A stretch of 64,000 nt of DNA from Borreliella spielmanii (GCF_014201705.1 NZ_JACHFA010000001.1:372001-436000), one strand, 5' to 3'; positions 45,043 to 53,812 are shown, counted from the first letter of the stretch. The notes: a model not told the origin generated them from the letters alone. Numbers and translations: made by a program.

Positions 45043-46728
45043 TTATTCCTCCAGAACTTCACTTGCTCCAAAAATATTTTTTAAAGTTTCTAATTTTTCA
45101 AAATCCTTTTCAAGGTTTTTGAAATTTTTCTGAAACACAATGCTTAAATTGGGAAATTCTTTATAAAACTCAGACCTTATCTCGCCTTTATAATTTTGAA
45201 GCTCATTATATTCAAACTCACTAAACACCTTATAATAAAGAACATTGCCATCAATAACAACTTCTCCTGAATGAACTAAAGTTTGAATATATCTTGAAAC
45301 AATATAAATAAATTTACCTCTTATATCAATAAAATCATTTGCTTTACTTGAATTATCATCGTCCTCAATAAAAATCTCATCAATCTCATCAACACTATTG
45401 GACTCTAAAAGATTTCCATCGATTTTTGTTGACAAATTTTCATCACAACTAGTCTCCTCTTTTCCTAAAGATTTGATTTCGGAAAATCCATATTCTAAAT
45501 TGGGTTTTGCTGAAATAAAAGCTAAATCATCTTTGCTCTTCTTATTTGCTAAAGCATCAAAATTGCTTGAATCTAAATCCATATTTTCTAACAAACTGTC
45601 CTCAAGATTTTGAATTTGTTTTATCAAAACATGATTTGGAATATAGTTTTTAAGTCTTAAAATTTTAATAAAATTAATCTCAAGCTCATATCTTGGATTA
45701 GCCGAAAATTGCAAATCCCTGTAAGTTTCAAGCAAAACAACAATAATTCTCTCAAGATAGTTCAAATCAAAATCAACTAATTTCTTTCTCAAGTCCTCAG
45801 ATTTAATTCCAATAAACTCAAAATTTTTAATGCCTATCTTTAGGAATAATACCTCTCTAAAAAATTCAATTGAATCTAACAAAAATTGCTCATAAGAGAT
45901 TCCGGCTAAAAAAATAGAATCAAGAACACAAATCAACTCCTTTACATCTTCACTAAGAATGCTAACTGCTAACTTCTCTAAAAATTCATCATTGGTAAAT
46001 CCCATCTTAGATCTTATTTGATCTAATTTAATGTCAGAATTAGTAAAAGAAACTACCTGATCAAAAAGAGTATAAGCATCTCTTACGCTACCACCACTTT
46101 TATATGCAATCCATTTTAAAGCCTCATCTTCATATTTAATATGATCCTCAAAACAAACCTTCTTAAGCATATTATAAATCTTTTCTAACGATAAAAGTTT
46201 AAAACTAAAATGCTGACATCTGCTTTTTATTGTTTCTGGAAGCTTATGTGACTCTGTGGTAGCAAAAATAAAAACAATATAGCTTGGTGGCTCTTCAATT
46301 GTCTTTAAAAGAGCATTAAAAGCAGAATTAGAGAGCATATGAACTTCATCAATAATATATATTCTATATTTGGAAATTGCAGGAGGAAACATTATCTCTT
46401 CTTTAATTTGTCTAATATCCTGAACCGAAGTATTTGAAGCACCATCAATTTCAATAACATCAAGACTGCTGTCACTATCAATAGATTTACAATTATTACA
46501 CTCTCCACAAGGCATAACTGCCGGTCCATTCTTACAGTTTAAGCATCTAGCAAAAGCTCTAGCCGATGAAGTCTTTCCAACGCCTCTTGGACCTGAAAAG
46601 ATATAAGCATTTGCTATTTTATTTTTCTCTATAGAATGCTTTAAAGTCTCAACAACAAAATCTTGCCCTTCAAGAGCATTGAAATCTCTAGGACGTTTCT
46701 TAAGAGCAGTACCTCTTGAAGATGCCAT
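45043..46728 (-). CDS. dnaX: DNA polymerase III tau/gamma subunit
   Basis: DnaX is the clamp-loader ATPase. The 561 residues show Walker A GPRGVGKT (46-53), a zinc site with Cys62, Cys65, Cys74, Cys77 and Cys80, Walker B IIDEVHML and the sensor SRCQHFSF. The C-terminal third is less conserved and acidic. An AGGAGG lies 10 bases before the ATG. I see no slippery A-run with a downstream hairpin of the E. coli kind, so only one product is predicted. Confidence 0.96.
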   Translation of the reverse strand: MASSRGTALKKRPRDFNALEGQDFVVETLKHSIEKNKIANAYIFSGPRGVGKTSSARAFARCLNCKNGPAVMPCGECNNCKSIDSDSSLDVIEIDGASNTSVQDIRQIKEEIMFPPAISKYRIYIIDEVHMLSNSAFNALLKTIEEPPSYIVFIFATTESHKLPETIKSRCQHFSFKLLSLEKIYNMLKKVCFEDHIKYEDEALKWIAYKSGGSVRDAYTLFDQVVSFTNSDIKLDQIRSKMGFTNDEFLEKLAVSILSEDVKELICVLDSIFLAGISYEQFLLDSIEFFREVLFLKIGIKNFEFIGIKSEDLRKKLVDFDLNYLERIIVVLLETYRDLQFSANPRYELEINFIKILRLKNYIPNHVLIKQIQNLEDSLLENMDLDSSNFDALANKKSKDDLAFISAKPNLEYGFSEIKSLGKEETSCDENLSTKIDGNLLESNSVDEIDEIFIEDDDNSSKANDFIDIRGKFIYIVSRYIQTLVHSGEVVIDGNVLYYKVFSEFEYNELQNYKGEIRSEFYKEFPNLSIVFQKNFKNLEKDFEKLETLKNIFGASEVLEE

Positions 46729-46959
46729 TAACTTTTTACCTCCTAATACCTTAATAAGTAAAATGCTATAAATATATACTATACAATATATGTATATCTC
46801 AAAACTATTACTTTAAAAAAGTACCAAAGAATTTTACAAAGCATAAAAAATATCTAACAAAAAAGCTTCCCGATAAAATATAACAAGGGTGTAAGTTTCA
46901 AAAAGATAAATCCACATTTTAATATAAAGTAAAGCATTACATTTCAGCTCAAAATTAAA

Positions 46960-47053
46960 CCTAAGACTTGCGTACTCACCAAAAAAATCGCTTACCGCTG
47001 CTACCTTCCAGTCCTGACGGGGTTTAGCAACACTTGATAGTACGGGTCCTAGG
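46960..47053 (-). ncRNA. ffs: Signal recognition particle RNA (4.5S-type, Alu-less)
   Basis: The minus strand has the SRP domain IV core: GTCAGGACTGGAAGGTAGCAGC followed by GGTAAGCG, with the GGAA tetraloop and the asymmetric loop that binds Ffh. The ends pair: CCTAGGAC at the 5' side with GTCTTAGG at the 3' side, and GTACT with AGTAC further in, giving a hairpin of about 94 nucleotides. It guides membrane and exported proteins to SecY. It lies just downstream of tRNA-Ser(GGA), with only 4 bases between them, so it is probably processed from a tRNA-Arg/tRNA-Ser/SRP transcript. Confidence 0.93.
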
Positions 47054-47056
47054 AAT

Positions 47057-47143
47057 CGGAGAGAATGGGATTCGAACCCATGATACATTTTACCGTATAC
47101 ACGCTTTCCAAGCGTGCGCCTTAAGCCACTCGGCCATCTCTCC
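47057..47143 (-). tRNA. tRNA-Ser (anticodon GGA)
   Basis: An 87-base class II tRNA with acceptor stem GGAGAGA/TCTCTCC, discriminator G as expected for Ser, anticodon loop TTGGAAA (GGA, reading UCC and UCU), a long variable arm and T arm GGGTTCGAATCCC. CCA is not encoded. It lies between tRNA-Arg and the SRP RNA. Confidence 0.97.
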
Positions 47144-47159
47144 AAACTAACAAAATTTC

Positions 47160-47233
47160 CGTGTCCAAGAGGACTTGAACCTCCGACCTTAAGAATCGCA
47201 ATCTAACGCTCTATCCAACTGAGCTATGGACAC
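47160..47233 (-). tRNA. tRNA-Arg (anticodon GCG)
   Basis: A 74-base tRNA with acceptor GTGTCCA/TGGACAC, discriminator G, D arm GCTCAGTTGGATAGAGC, T arm GGAGGTTCAAGTCCTCT and A20 identity element. By standard numbering positions 34-36 are GCG, which reads CGC and CGU. The anticodon stem (TTAGA/TCTTA) has a U28-U42 mismatch. Most bacteria use ACG (inosine-modified) here. CCA is not encoded. Confidence 0.92.
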
Positions 47234-47248
47234 AAATAAGTAATTTTT

Positions 47249-47277
47249 ATTGTAATAAAAATTACTATTTATTACAA
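47249..47277 (-). promoter_or_regulatory. Promoter of the tRNA-Arg/tRNA-Ser/SRP RNA operon
   Basis: On the minus strand TTGTAA (47272-47277) and TACAAT (47249-47254) are 17 bases apart, with the 5' end of tRNA-Arg 15 bases beyond the -10 box. It overlaps base for base with an oppositely directed promoter (47250-47278). Confidence 0.6.
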
Positions 47278-47278
47278 T
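47250..47278 (+). promoter_or_regulatory. Promoter of the lipoprotein gene at 47308, mirror image of the tRNA promoter
   Basis: On the plus strand TTGTAA (47250-47255) and TACAAT (47273-47278) are also 17 bases apart. The boxes arise from the inverted repeat ATTGTAAT (47249-47256) / ATTACAAT (47271-47278), so each -10 overlaps the other direction's -35. Start would be near 47285, giving a 20-25 base leader with an SD. Confidence 0.55.
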
Positions 47279-47307
47279 AAAAATACTCAATGGAAAATGG
47301 AGACATT

Positions 47308-48015
47308 GTGAAAACTAAAATAATCATTTTTCTTTTAATATCATCTATTTTATCATGCTCTAAATCAGTCTCAAATGAAGTTTATTCTGAATTCAGAATT
47401 AAAACTAAAAATATTAAAAAAAAAGAAATACTAAAAAACAAGAATATTCTCCATATAGATGCAAAAATTCCTTTTATGGAAAATGCAAACTTTGAATTTG
47501 AAAATTTTATAAAAAAATGGGAAAAAGACATCGAAAATAAAATATTAAAAACCGAAAATTTAAAAAATGAATATTTTTATTTTTCCAGCTTTACAATATT
47601 TAAAAATGAAAATATTGGCATTACATCTATTTTATATAAAGAATCCTTAAAAGAAAATAAATCTAACACACTCTTAAAATATTACACTTTAAACCTAAAA
47701 GGAAACAAAAAAATAGAAATTTCAGAAATAATATCAAAAGATCAGCTAGACTCTCTAATAAATGTATTAAAAGAACAGGTAAAAAGTAAGATTATAGATC
47801 TTAACATCAAAAATAACCGAAATCCAAGCGAATTGGAAAAAAAATTCACAACAATCTTTCCAAAATATAAATATTACTTTAAAAATAACCAAATCATAAT
47901 TTTTTATAACTCATTCTTAATTGATTGTAATGAATGTGATAAAATTGAATTTCAATTTCCTATACACGAAAACACAGAAAATGGTTATCAGTCCAATAAA
48001 ACCCTACGCTCTTAA
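47308..48015 (+). CDS. Predicted lipoprotein, DUF3298/RsiV-like C-terminus
   Basis: The frame begins at ATG 47290, but GGAGA lies five bases before a GTG at 47308, and from there the protein starts with a proper lipoprotein signal peptide (VKTKIIIFLLISSILSC, Cys17). I therefore choose 47308, 235 residues. The mature part has DAKIPFMENANFEFENFIKKW and later ISEIISKDQLDSLINVLKEQVKS, ending FPKYKYYFKNNQIIIFYNSFLIDCNECDKIEFQFPI, which resembles the DUF4163/DUF3298 (RsiV-like) layout. The match is by pattern only. It is a single gene amid tRNA genes of the opposite strand. Confidence 0.75.
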   Translation: MKTKIIIFLLISSILSCSKSVSNEVYSEFRIKTKNIKKKEILKNKNILHIDAKIPFMENANFEFENFIKKWEKDIENKILKTENLKNEYFYFSSFTIFKNENIGITSILYKESLKENKSNTLLKYYTLNLKGNKKIEISEIISKDQLDSLINVLKEQVKSKIIDLNIKNNRNPSELEKKFTTIFPKYKYYFKNNQIIIFYNSFLIDCNECDKIEFQFPIHENTENGYQSNKTLRS

Positions 48016-48046
48016 TCTTAATAATTAAAATCTAAAATAACAATTA

Positions 48047-48133
48047 CGGAGAGGGTGAGATTCGAACTCACGGTAGGCTTACACCTACAACGGTTTTCAA
48101 GACCGTAGCATTAAACCACTCTGCCACCTCTCC
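48047..48133 (-). tRNA. tRNA-Ser (anticodon TGA)
   Basis: An 87-base class II tRNA: acceptor GGAGAGG/CCTCTCC, discriminator G, anticodon loop CTTGAAA (TGA, reading UCA/UCG), long variable arm and T arm GAGTTCGAATCTC. It has its own promoter at 48147-48175. Confidence 0.97.
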
Positions 48134-48146
48134 AGAGTTAAAACAA

Positions 48147-48175
48147 ATTTTAATAAATAAAGTACGCACTGTCAA
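48147..48175 (-). promoter_or_regulatory. Promoter of tRNA-Ser(TGA)
   Basis: On the minus strand a perfect TTGACA (48170-48175) and TAAAAT (48147-48152) are 17 bases apart, in the 56-base gap between two tRNA-Ser genes. The tRNA begins 14 bases after the -10 box. Confidence 0.75.
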
Positions 48176-48189
48176 GATTTAAATAATTA

Positions 48190-48279
48190 CGGAGAGAATG
48201 GGATTCGAACCCATGGTCCCCTTTTTAAAAGGACAACTTCTTAGCAGGAAGCCCCATTCGGCCACTCTGGCATCTCTCC
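48190..48279 (-). tRNA. tRNA-Ser (anticodon GCT)
   Basis: A 90-base class II tRNA: acceptor GGAGAGA/TCTCTCC, discriminator G, anticodon loop CTGCTAA (GCT, reading AGC/AGU), long variable arm with an A/T-rich loop, T arm GGGTTCGAATCCC. With GGA and TGA nearby, three Ser isoacceptors cluster within 1.3 kb. Confidence 0.97.
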
Positions 48280-48295
48280 TACAACATTAATACAT

Positions 48296-48325
48296 ATTAT
48301 CTTATAGAGACATTATTATTGTCAA
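48296..48325 (-). promoter_or_regulatory. Promoter of tRNA-Ser(GCT)
   Basis: On the minus strand a perfect TTGACA (48320-48325) and GATAAT (48296-48301) are 18 bases apart; the tRNA 5' end lies 17 bases beyond the -10 box. Confidence 0.7.
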
Positions 48326-48343
48326 CTAAATAAATTATAAATA

Positions 48344-49654
48344 TTAGTAATTTATCCTAAACTCTTTATAAGCTTCTATTAAATTTTGAAAATCTCCAAT
48401 AGAAATGTCAATTTCAGAACAAATCCATTCTTCATGCAAGAGCTCTTGAACCATTTTTTCTTCATTATTACTCAATTTTAATTCAATACACTCATCTTTA
48501 ATTCTCCAAATATATGTATTTATCCTCATATTGTGATCAAAAATAAAAATAGGATCTCTCAAATTTAAAGAATTATCAATAAAAAATAAATACTCTAAAT
48601 ACCAATTTACTCTTAAAGCTATTGCAAATTCTTCAAGCAAATTTTCAATCAACATATCCTCGCTAGACTCAAGTAATTTTAAAAATTTTGAATAAGACTC
48701 TGGGTTAAGCTCACAAAGTTTTTTCATGTAAAAATAGGCATCCTCAAGATCACGATTCCTAAGAAAAAATAAAGTTGCATACAAATATATCAAATCTAGA
48801 TTAGAATAATCATTAACCATTCTCTCAATAGCCTTTTTAGGAGAAAACTTTAAAAGATCAATTGTTGCAATGTGCATATTATAAATTGTATAAATATTTG
48901 AAAAATTCAAAATGGCTTTAACATAAGACATTGTAGCTTGAGTCATGCTACCTATTTTATGAAAAATAGTTGCCCTATTATGCCAAATATACTTAGAATA
49001 ATGAGAATCAGTCAAAAATTTCTCAGAAAGCCTAATTGCTCTGCTTATTTCCCCAATAGAATAGAAATAATACATTAAATAATTAACAACAATAGAAAGA
49101 TTGGCATCAAAAAAATTTTTGCCTACTTTTAAAAAGCTTGCTGTTTCAAGAGATTCGCTATTTTTTAAAATCCAAATATTAAGTTTAACAAGAGAATTAT
49201 TTTTATCCAAATCTCTAGCCTCGAAAAATAATTTTAAAGCCTTATCTTTGTTCCCCATCATTTCAAATAAAACAGCACTATTGTTTAAAGCTTGTATAAA
49301 ATCGGATTTTTGCTCTTTAGCTTTTAAAAAACAGCTTAACGCAAGTTCATATTCTCTTAAATTGAAATAAAAAACACCTAAATTATAATTTTCAAAAGGA
49401 CCTAAATCATCTTTATTTTTTTCAACTTTCCCATAATCCATAAGCTTAACTAAAAAATTGTGTTCACTTAAAATAACAGGATAAGTATTTAATACATATA
49501 AAAGAGCCTTATAATCCTTTTTCTTAAAATAAATAAGTGCTTTAAGTGCAAGAGAATCAAAATTTTCATCAAAAACATCTAAATTATCAAGAGAGCTTTT
49601 AAAATCACCATTTTTATAAAAATTTAAAGCTTTCTCAAAACTAAAGTTATTCAT
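48344..49654 (-). CDS. Tetratricopeptide-repeat (TPR) protein
   Basis: The 436-residue protein has no signal peptide and is built of helical repeats. Recognisable TPR units include NYNLGVFYFNLREYELALSCFLKAK, ALNNSAVLFEMMGNKDKALKLFFEARDLD and WHNRATIFHKIGSMTQATMSYVKAI. The last 120 residues are non-repetitive and acidic. TPR proteins are usually scaffolds for protein complexes. Its start overlaps the stop of the exported LamG/FN3-like gene by eight bases, so the two are probably made together; the partner is unknown. Confidence 0.85.
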   Translation of the reverse strand: MNNFSFEKALNFYKNGDFKSSLDNLDVFDENFDSLALKALIYFKKKDYKALLYVLNTYPVILSEHNFLVKLMDYGKVEKNKDDLGPFENYNLGVFYFNLREYELALSCFLKAKEQKSDFIQALNNSAVLFEMMGNKDKALKLFFEARDLDKNNSLVKLNIWILKNSESLETASFLKVGKNFFDANLSIVVNYLMYYFYSIGEISRAIRLSEKFLTDSHYSKYIWHNRATIFHKIGSMTQATMSYVKAILNFSNIYTIYNMHIATIDLLKFSPKKAIERMVNDYSNLDLIYLYATLFFLRNRDLEDAYFYMKKLCELNPESYSKFLKLLESSEDMLIENLLEEFAIALRVNWYLEYLFFIDNSLNLRDPIFIFDHNMRINTYIWRIKDECIELKLSNNEEKMVQELLHEEWICSEIDISIGDFQNLIEAYKEFRINY

Positions 49655-51164
49655 ATTTTTTAAAAATCTCCATAGGCCTTACAGAAATTTCCTTTGAAAA
49701 AGAAGTCTTATTAACACTTTTGTCTAAATTGTAAGCAGCAATACTAATATAATAAAGCCTTCCATCTTCAAGTCCTGTAATCTTAAAAGAAGTTTGATTT
49801 CCAACATCAATAGGAGAAATTAAAGAGCCACTGGTTTTTCCATGATAATTACCAGAGGTAACGCCAATATAAATATAATATCCTTCAACACTACTATTAA
49901 CAACAGGAATCCACTCAATAAAAACTTCCCTAGAACCTGGAATAACTTTTGTTATCACAGGAGGAAATGGAGCTGCTTCGGGAACATAAGTGATCGACAT
50001 ACTATAAAGAGAAGGACTGCTTACAGAATCTCCACTAGGATAAAATTCAACTTTTATTTGAATATATTTTGATATTTTCGAATCTGGAAAATCTTTTTTA
50101 GGATCAAAATGAATCCAAGCCCCAGTTAAATTTTTCTTAATATTCCCATAGCTATCTGTATCATAAAACACTTTATTATCTAATCTATAATAATAAACAA
50201 TCTCTGTATCCTTAGGAACATTAGAATCAACATCAAAAGACAATATTTGAGAATAATATTTAGAAAGCTTAATAGGCTCTGTAATAATGTATCCCATATT
50301 CTTTGAAAAAAAAGCATTGCTAACTTCTTCAAAGCTTTTATGTATTTCTAAATTCTCAACAGCACCAGTAAAATAAGTTCCTAGAGTAAAATCAATAAAA
50401 TTGCCAATACTTAATAAATATCCTGATCCTTCCTTCTTGTTATCCGTTACATATTCTATTGCTTGAGGTTTAGAGTCTATTAAATATTCAAGTATGCCGT
50501 CCCTTTGTCTATATCTTAAAGTATGTAAATGCCATTTCTTTGGAATAAAATCATCATTGCTTTTCATTCTAATTTTGATAGGATTTTTATTATCTTTTAA
50601 AAATACATTGTTTAAAACCCAAACAAAATTTCCCTCATCACTTTCCAATCTAATAGACTGATCTACCCACAAATTATTAATATTTTTATAACCATCCCAA
50701 CTAAAAATAATTTCTCCTGTAACAGAAGTTGTTCGATATACCCAAAACTTAATAGTAAAATCAGAAACGGTATTGCCTGAGAAAAAGAATGCTTTTTTTG
50801 TCAATGGCTTAAACTTAATAGAATTTTGATTTGAATAAAAAATTAAAGAGCCGTTAGAGACATTACGAAATTCATTTGAAACTCTCAAACTTTTTGCACT
50901 AACTAAATAGTTTAAAGATGTGTCTTTTAATTTATTATCCCTTCCTATTTCTAAGCGTAAATCAATATTATTCAAATCTAAAACAGCTTTATATCTACCC
51001 AAATAAATACCAAGCAAACCCCTCATATCCCTTTCAAAAGTAATATTTTTAGAATCTTGAATAAATTTAAAATTTTTTTTTGAATCAAGTATCAACTTCA
51101 ATTCTTGAGATAAAAGACTAGAAAAACACGCAAAAAATAACAAGAGCATTAAAATTAATCTCAT
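49647..51164 (-). CDS. Exported LamG-like / fibronectin type III-like protein
   Basis: The 505-residue protein starts with a signal peptide (MRLILMLLLFFACFSSLLSQ); FFAC could be a lipobox or the cut may follow LLSQ. Residues about 90-290 look like a concanavalin/LamG jellyroll (FSGNTVSDFTIKFWVYRTTSVTGEIIFSWDGY, WHLHTLRYRQRDGILEYLIDSKPQ, FTGAVENLEIHKSFEE). Residues about 405-495 are an FN3 module (PFPPVITKVIPGSREVFIEWIPV, EGYYIYIGVTSGNYHG, ITGLEDGRLYYISIAAYN). Both are binding folds, so a role in envelope or surface contacts is plausible but untested. Upstream lies a palindrome shared with uvrC. Confidence 0.8.
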   Translation of the reverse strand: MRLILMLLLFFACFSSLLSQELKLILDSKKNFKFIQDSKNITFERDMRGLLGIYLGRYKAVLDLNNIDLRLEIGRDNKLKDTSLNYLVSAKSLRVSNEFRNVSNGSLIFYSNQNSIKFKPLTKKAFFFSGNTVSDFTIKFWVYRTTSVTGEIIFSWDGYKNINNLWVDQSIRLESDEGNFVWVLNNVFLKDNKNPIKIRMKSNDDFIPKKWHLHTLRYRQRDGILEYLIDSKPQAIEYVTDNKKEGSGYLLSIGNFIDFTLGTYFTGAVENLEIHKSFEEVSNAFFSKNMGYIITEPIKLSKYYSQILSFDVDSNVPKDTEIVYYYRLDNKVFYDTDSYGNIKKNLTGAWIHFDPKKDFPDSKISKYIQIKVEFYPSGDSVSSPSLYSMSITYVPEAAPFPPVITKVIPGSREVFIEWIPVVNSSVEGYYIYIGVTSGNYHGKTSGSLISPIDVGNQTSFKITGLEDGRLYYISIAAYNLDKSVNKTSFSKEISVRPMEIFKKYE

Positions 51165-51226
51165 TTTTGACCTTTTAATTGTTATTATTCATATTTTTTA
51201 AATACTTCAAAACATAAAACAAACTG

Positions 51227-51254
51227 TCTTATGATACAATATTATATCATAAGA
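51227..51254. promoter_or_regulatory. Perfect 10-bp palindrome between divergent uvrC and the LamG/FN3 gene
   Basis: TCTTATGATA (51227-51236) and TATCATAAGA (51245-51254) form an exact inverted repeat around an 8-base centre. A minus-strand TATAAT (51241-51246) lies within it, and TATTAT is read on the plus strand (51240-51245). It is placed 33 bases before the uvrC start. This is the geometry of an operator over a divergent promoter; no -35 box is clear on either side. Confidence 0.5.
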
Positions 51255-51286
51255 TGATTTCTAAAATCTAAAAACTGCCTAACAGT

Positions 51287-53083
51287 ATGAAAGAAAACCT
51301 AACAAGTTTATTCGAAAAAGTAATAAAATTACCAACTACAAGCGGTTGCTATAAAATGCTAAATGAAAATAAAAAAATACTCTATATAGGAAAAGCAAAA
51401 AATCTAAGATCAAGAATAAAAAGTTATTTTTTAGAAAAAAAAAGCCAAAAAATCAAAATATTAATGAAAAATGTAAAATCAATAGAAGTTATTACAACAA
51501 ACAGTGAATACGAAGCATTGCTTTTAGAATGCAATCTAATCAAAACTCACAAACCTGATTACAATGTAAAATTAAAAGATGGGAAAGGTTATCCCATGAT
51601 AAGAATAACTCATGAAAAATATCCAAGAATTTTCAAAACTAGAAAAATAATTAATGATCAAAGCGAATATTTTGGACCATTTACTAATGTAAAAAAATTA
51701 GACCAAGTACTAGACTTTATTAACAAAACATTTAAGATTAGAAAGTGTAAAAAAAAATCCAATGCTCCTTGTATGTATTATCATATGGGGCAGTGCCTTG
51801 GAGTGTGCTACAAGGAAAACCTTGAGAAAGAATATCAAGAAGAACTAGATAAGGCAAAATCCATACTAAACGGAAATATATCTGAAATATTAAGCCAAAT
51901 TGACGTTAAATTAAAACTTGCCATACAAAAAGAAGATTTTGAAACTGCCATTAAATTAAAAGAAATTAAAAGTTCTTTAATAGAGATTACTCAAATCCAA
52001 ATCGTTGCAAAAACCAATAATTTAAACACAGACTATGTGTATGTTCATCCAGGAGAACATGTAAATACAATAATAGTATTAAAATATAGAAATGGGAAAT
52101 TAGTTGAAAGAGATGCAAACTTTGACGAGAGTATCTGCAAAAAAAATGAATTGGTTTTACAATTTTTGATTCAATACTACACATCTATTAATATGATAGT
52201 ACCCGACAAAATTCATATTTTTCTCAAAGATGTCGACACTAAAAATGCTGAAAAACTAATAAATGAGATTAAAAATACAAAAACAGAAATTATTTACAAA
52301 GAAACAGAAGAAATTTTAAAAATAATGGAAATGGCCATATCTAATGCTGAATTATCTTTAAGAGAATATGAAAATAAAAGCAACAAAGCACTTGAAAGCT
52401 TGAAAATTTGTCTAGAAATGGATAAACTTCCCAAAATAATTGAAGGATTTGACATTGCCCATCTTAAAGGTCAAGAAACAGTAGCTTCTATGGTTACTTT
52501 TAAAATGGGAATTCCCTTTAAAGAACACTACAAGCTTTACAAGCTAAACTCACTATCAAAAGGAGAAATTGACGACTTTAAGGCAATAAAAGAAGTAATT
52601 TTAAGAAGATATTCAGAAATAATCAATAAAAATTTAGAATTACCAAATTTAATTTTAATTGATGGAGGAAAAGGACAATTAAATGCTGCTTTTTCTATAT
52701 TAAAAGGTTTAAAAATAGAAAACAACGTAAAAGTCTGTTCGTTGGCAAAAAAACATGAAACAATATTCTTAACAACCAACAAAAAAGGAATAAATCTACC
52801 TCAAGGACACCCTGCTCTTAGAATACTACAAAATGTAAGAGATGAGGCGCACAGAAAAGCTAACGAATTTAATAAAAAAAGAAGAGAAAAAATAACCCTA
52901 TTGTATACAAAAATACATGGAATTGGAGAAAAAACAGCTCAAAAAATATTAAAATCAATTGGAACTTATAAGGACATATTACCTTTAAGTGAAAGTGAAA
53001 TTTCAAAAAAAATAAAGGTAAACATTGAAATTGCAAAAAGAATAAAAGAATTTGCAATGAAAGAAAACTTAATAAAAAAATAA
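51287..53083 (+). CDS. uvrC: UvrABC endonuclease subunit C
   Basis: UvrC makes both incisions in nucleotide excision repair. The 598 residues contain a GIY-YIG domain ([29 protein letters not shown]), a Cys-rich segment ([16 protein letters not shown]), a UVR motif ([20 protein letters not shown]), the RNase H-like nuclease ([31 protein letters not shown]) and C-terminal helix-hairpin-helix motifs ([17 protein letters not shown]). Full length. It is a single-gene unit on the plus strand. Confidence 0.97.
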   Translation: MKENLTSLFEKVIKLPTTSGCYKMLNENKKILYIGKAKNLRSRIKSYFLEKKSQKIKILMKNVKSIEVITTNSEYEALLLECNLIKTHKPDYNVKLKDGKGYPMIRITHEKYPRIFKTRKIINDQSEYFGPFTNVKKLDQVLDFINKTFKIRKCKKKSNAPCMYYHMGQCLGVCYKENLEKEYQEELDKAKSILNGNISEILSQIDVKLKLAIQKEDFETAIKLKEIKSSLIEITQIQIVAKTNNLNTDYVYVHPGEHVNTIIVLKYRNGKLVERDANFDESICKKNELVLQFLIQYYTSINMIVPDKIHIFLKDVDTKNAEKLINEIKNTKTEIIYKETEEILKIMEMAISNAELSLREYENKSNKALESLKICLEMDKLPKIIEGFDIAHLKGQETVASMVTFKMGIPFKEHYKLYKLNSLSKGEIDDFKAIKEVILRRYSEIINKNLELPNLILIDGGKGQLNAAFSILKGLKIENNVKVCSLAKKHETIFLTTNKKGINLPQGHPALRILQNVRDEAHRKANEFNKKRREKITLLYTKIHGIGEKTAQKILKSIGTYKDILPLSESEISKKIKVNIEIAKRIKEFAMKENLIKK

Positions 53084-53167
53084 TCACGGCAAATAAATTT
53101 TAAATTCAATTAAATTTCATATAACCTCTAAATTAATGGCTAAAATTACAATATTTTAACTAAATTA

Positions 53168-53809
53168 TTATTTATCAATATTTTTTAAAACATAAAAACT
53201 ATTTGAAATTCCAGGCGATAAAACTAAAAAAAGATCATTAATAAGCTTGTTTCTAACTTGCATATCTAAAACATCTCCCAAAAGTTCTATTTTATATCCT
53301 CTAGAAGAACTCTTTACTACTCTAAAAAAATAAATAATCTCGGTGTAATCACAATTAGTCAAATCTACAACAACTTTATTTATTACATTGTTAAATATTT
53401 TTTTACGCTCTTTTTTTTCTAAATTTTTAATCTTTGAAGATCTTATTTCAATTTCATTTAATTTAGCCAAAAATTTTTCTATCCCGTTTTGAAAATTAAT
53501 ATTTTTAATAATAACTTTAAATTCAAAACCTTTAGAAATGTTTTTTTTATCTATTATTTTATATCTTAGATTATTAAAAAACAAAGGATAAAAAATAAAA
53601 TCATCCTTTGACTGAGATTTCAATCCACGAATCTTTTCTCTTAGATCATCATCACTTGGAATATTTAAATGATCAAAAAATATTTCAGGATTGTTTTGCA
53701 AATTTTTAATAGAATCAAAAAACTCTATTAAAACAATTTCTGCCAATCTAGATTCAGATCTACAAGATAAAAAACAAAATAATACAATCCAACTTAATTT
53801 TCGCTTCAT
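53168..53809 (-). CDS. Predicted lipoprotein, function unknown
   Basis: The 213-residue protein begins MKRKLSWIVLFCFLSC, a lipoprotein signal peptide with lipobox FLSC (Cys16). The mature part is charged, with likely mixed helix and strand (FDSIKNLQNNPEIFFDHLNIPSDDDLREKIRGLK, later VVVDLTNCDYTEIIYFFRVVKSSSRGYKIELLGD). I recognise no domain. It follows holA by three bases and would be made with it, though no functional link is obvious. Confidence 0.8.
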   Translation of the reverse strand: MKRKLSWIVLFCFLSCRSESRLAEIVLIEFFDSIKNLQNNPEIFFDHLNIPSDDDLREKIRGLKSQSKDDFIFYPLFFNNLRYKIIDKKNISKGFEFKVIIKNINFQNGIEKFLAKLNEIEIRSSKIKNLEKKERKKIFNNVINKVVVDLTNCDYTEIIYFFRVVKSSSRGYKIELLGDVLDMQVRNKLINDLFLVLSPGISNSFYVLKNIDK

Positions 53810-53812
53810 ATA

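Noticed and set aside
45043-46728. Programmed frameshift in dnaX as in E. coli
   Set aside because: I see no A-AAA-AAG type slippery site with a downstream hairpin in a suitable place.
46834-47145. Open frame of 103 codons on the minus strand
   Set aside because: It is a translation of the SRP RNA and tRNA-Ser(GGA) genes; tRNA-derived reading frames of this kind are a common artefact.
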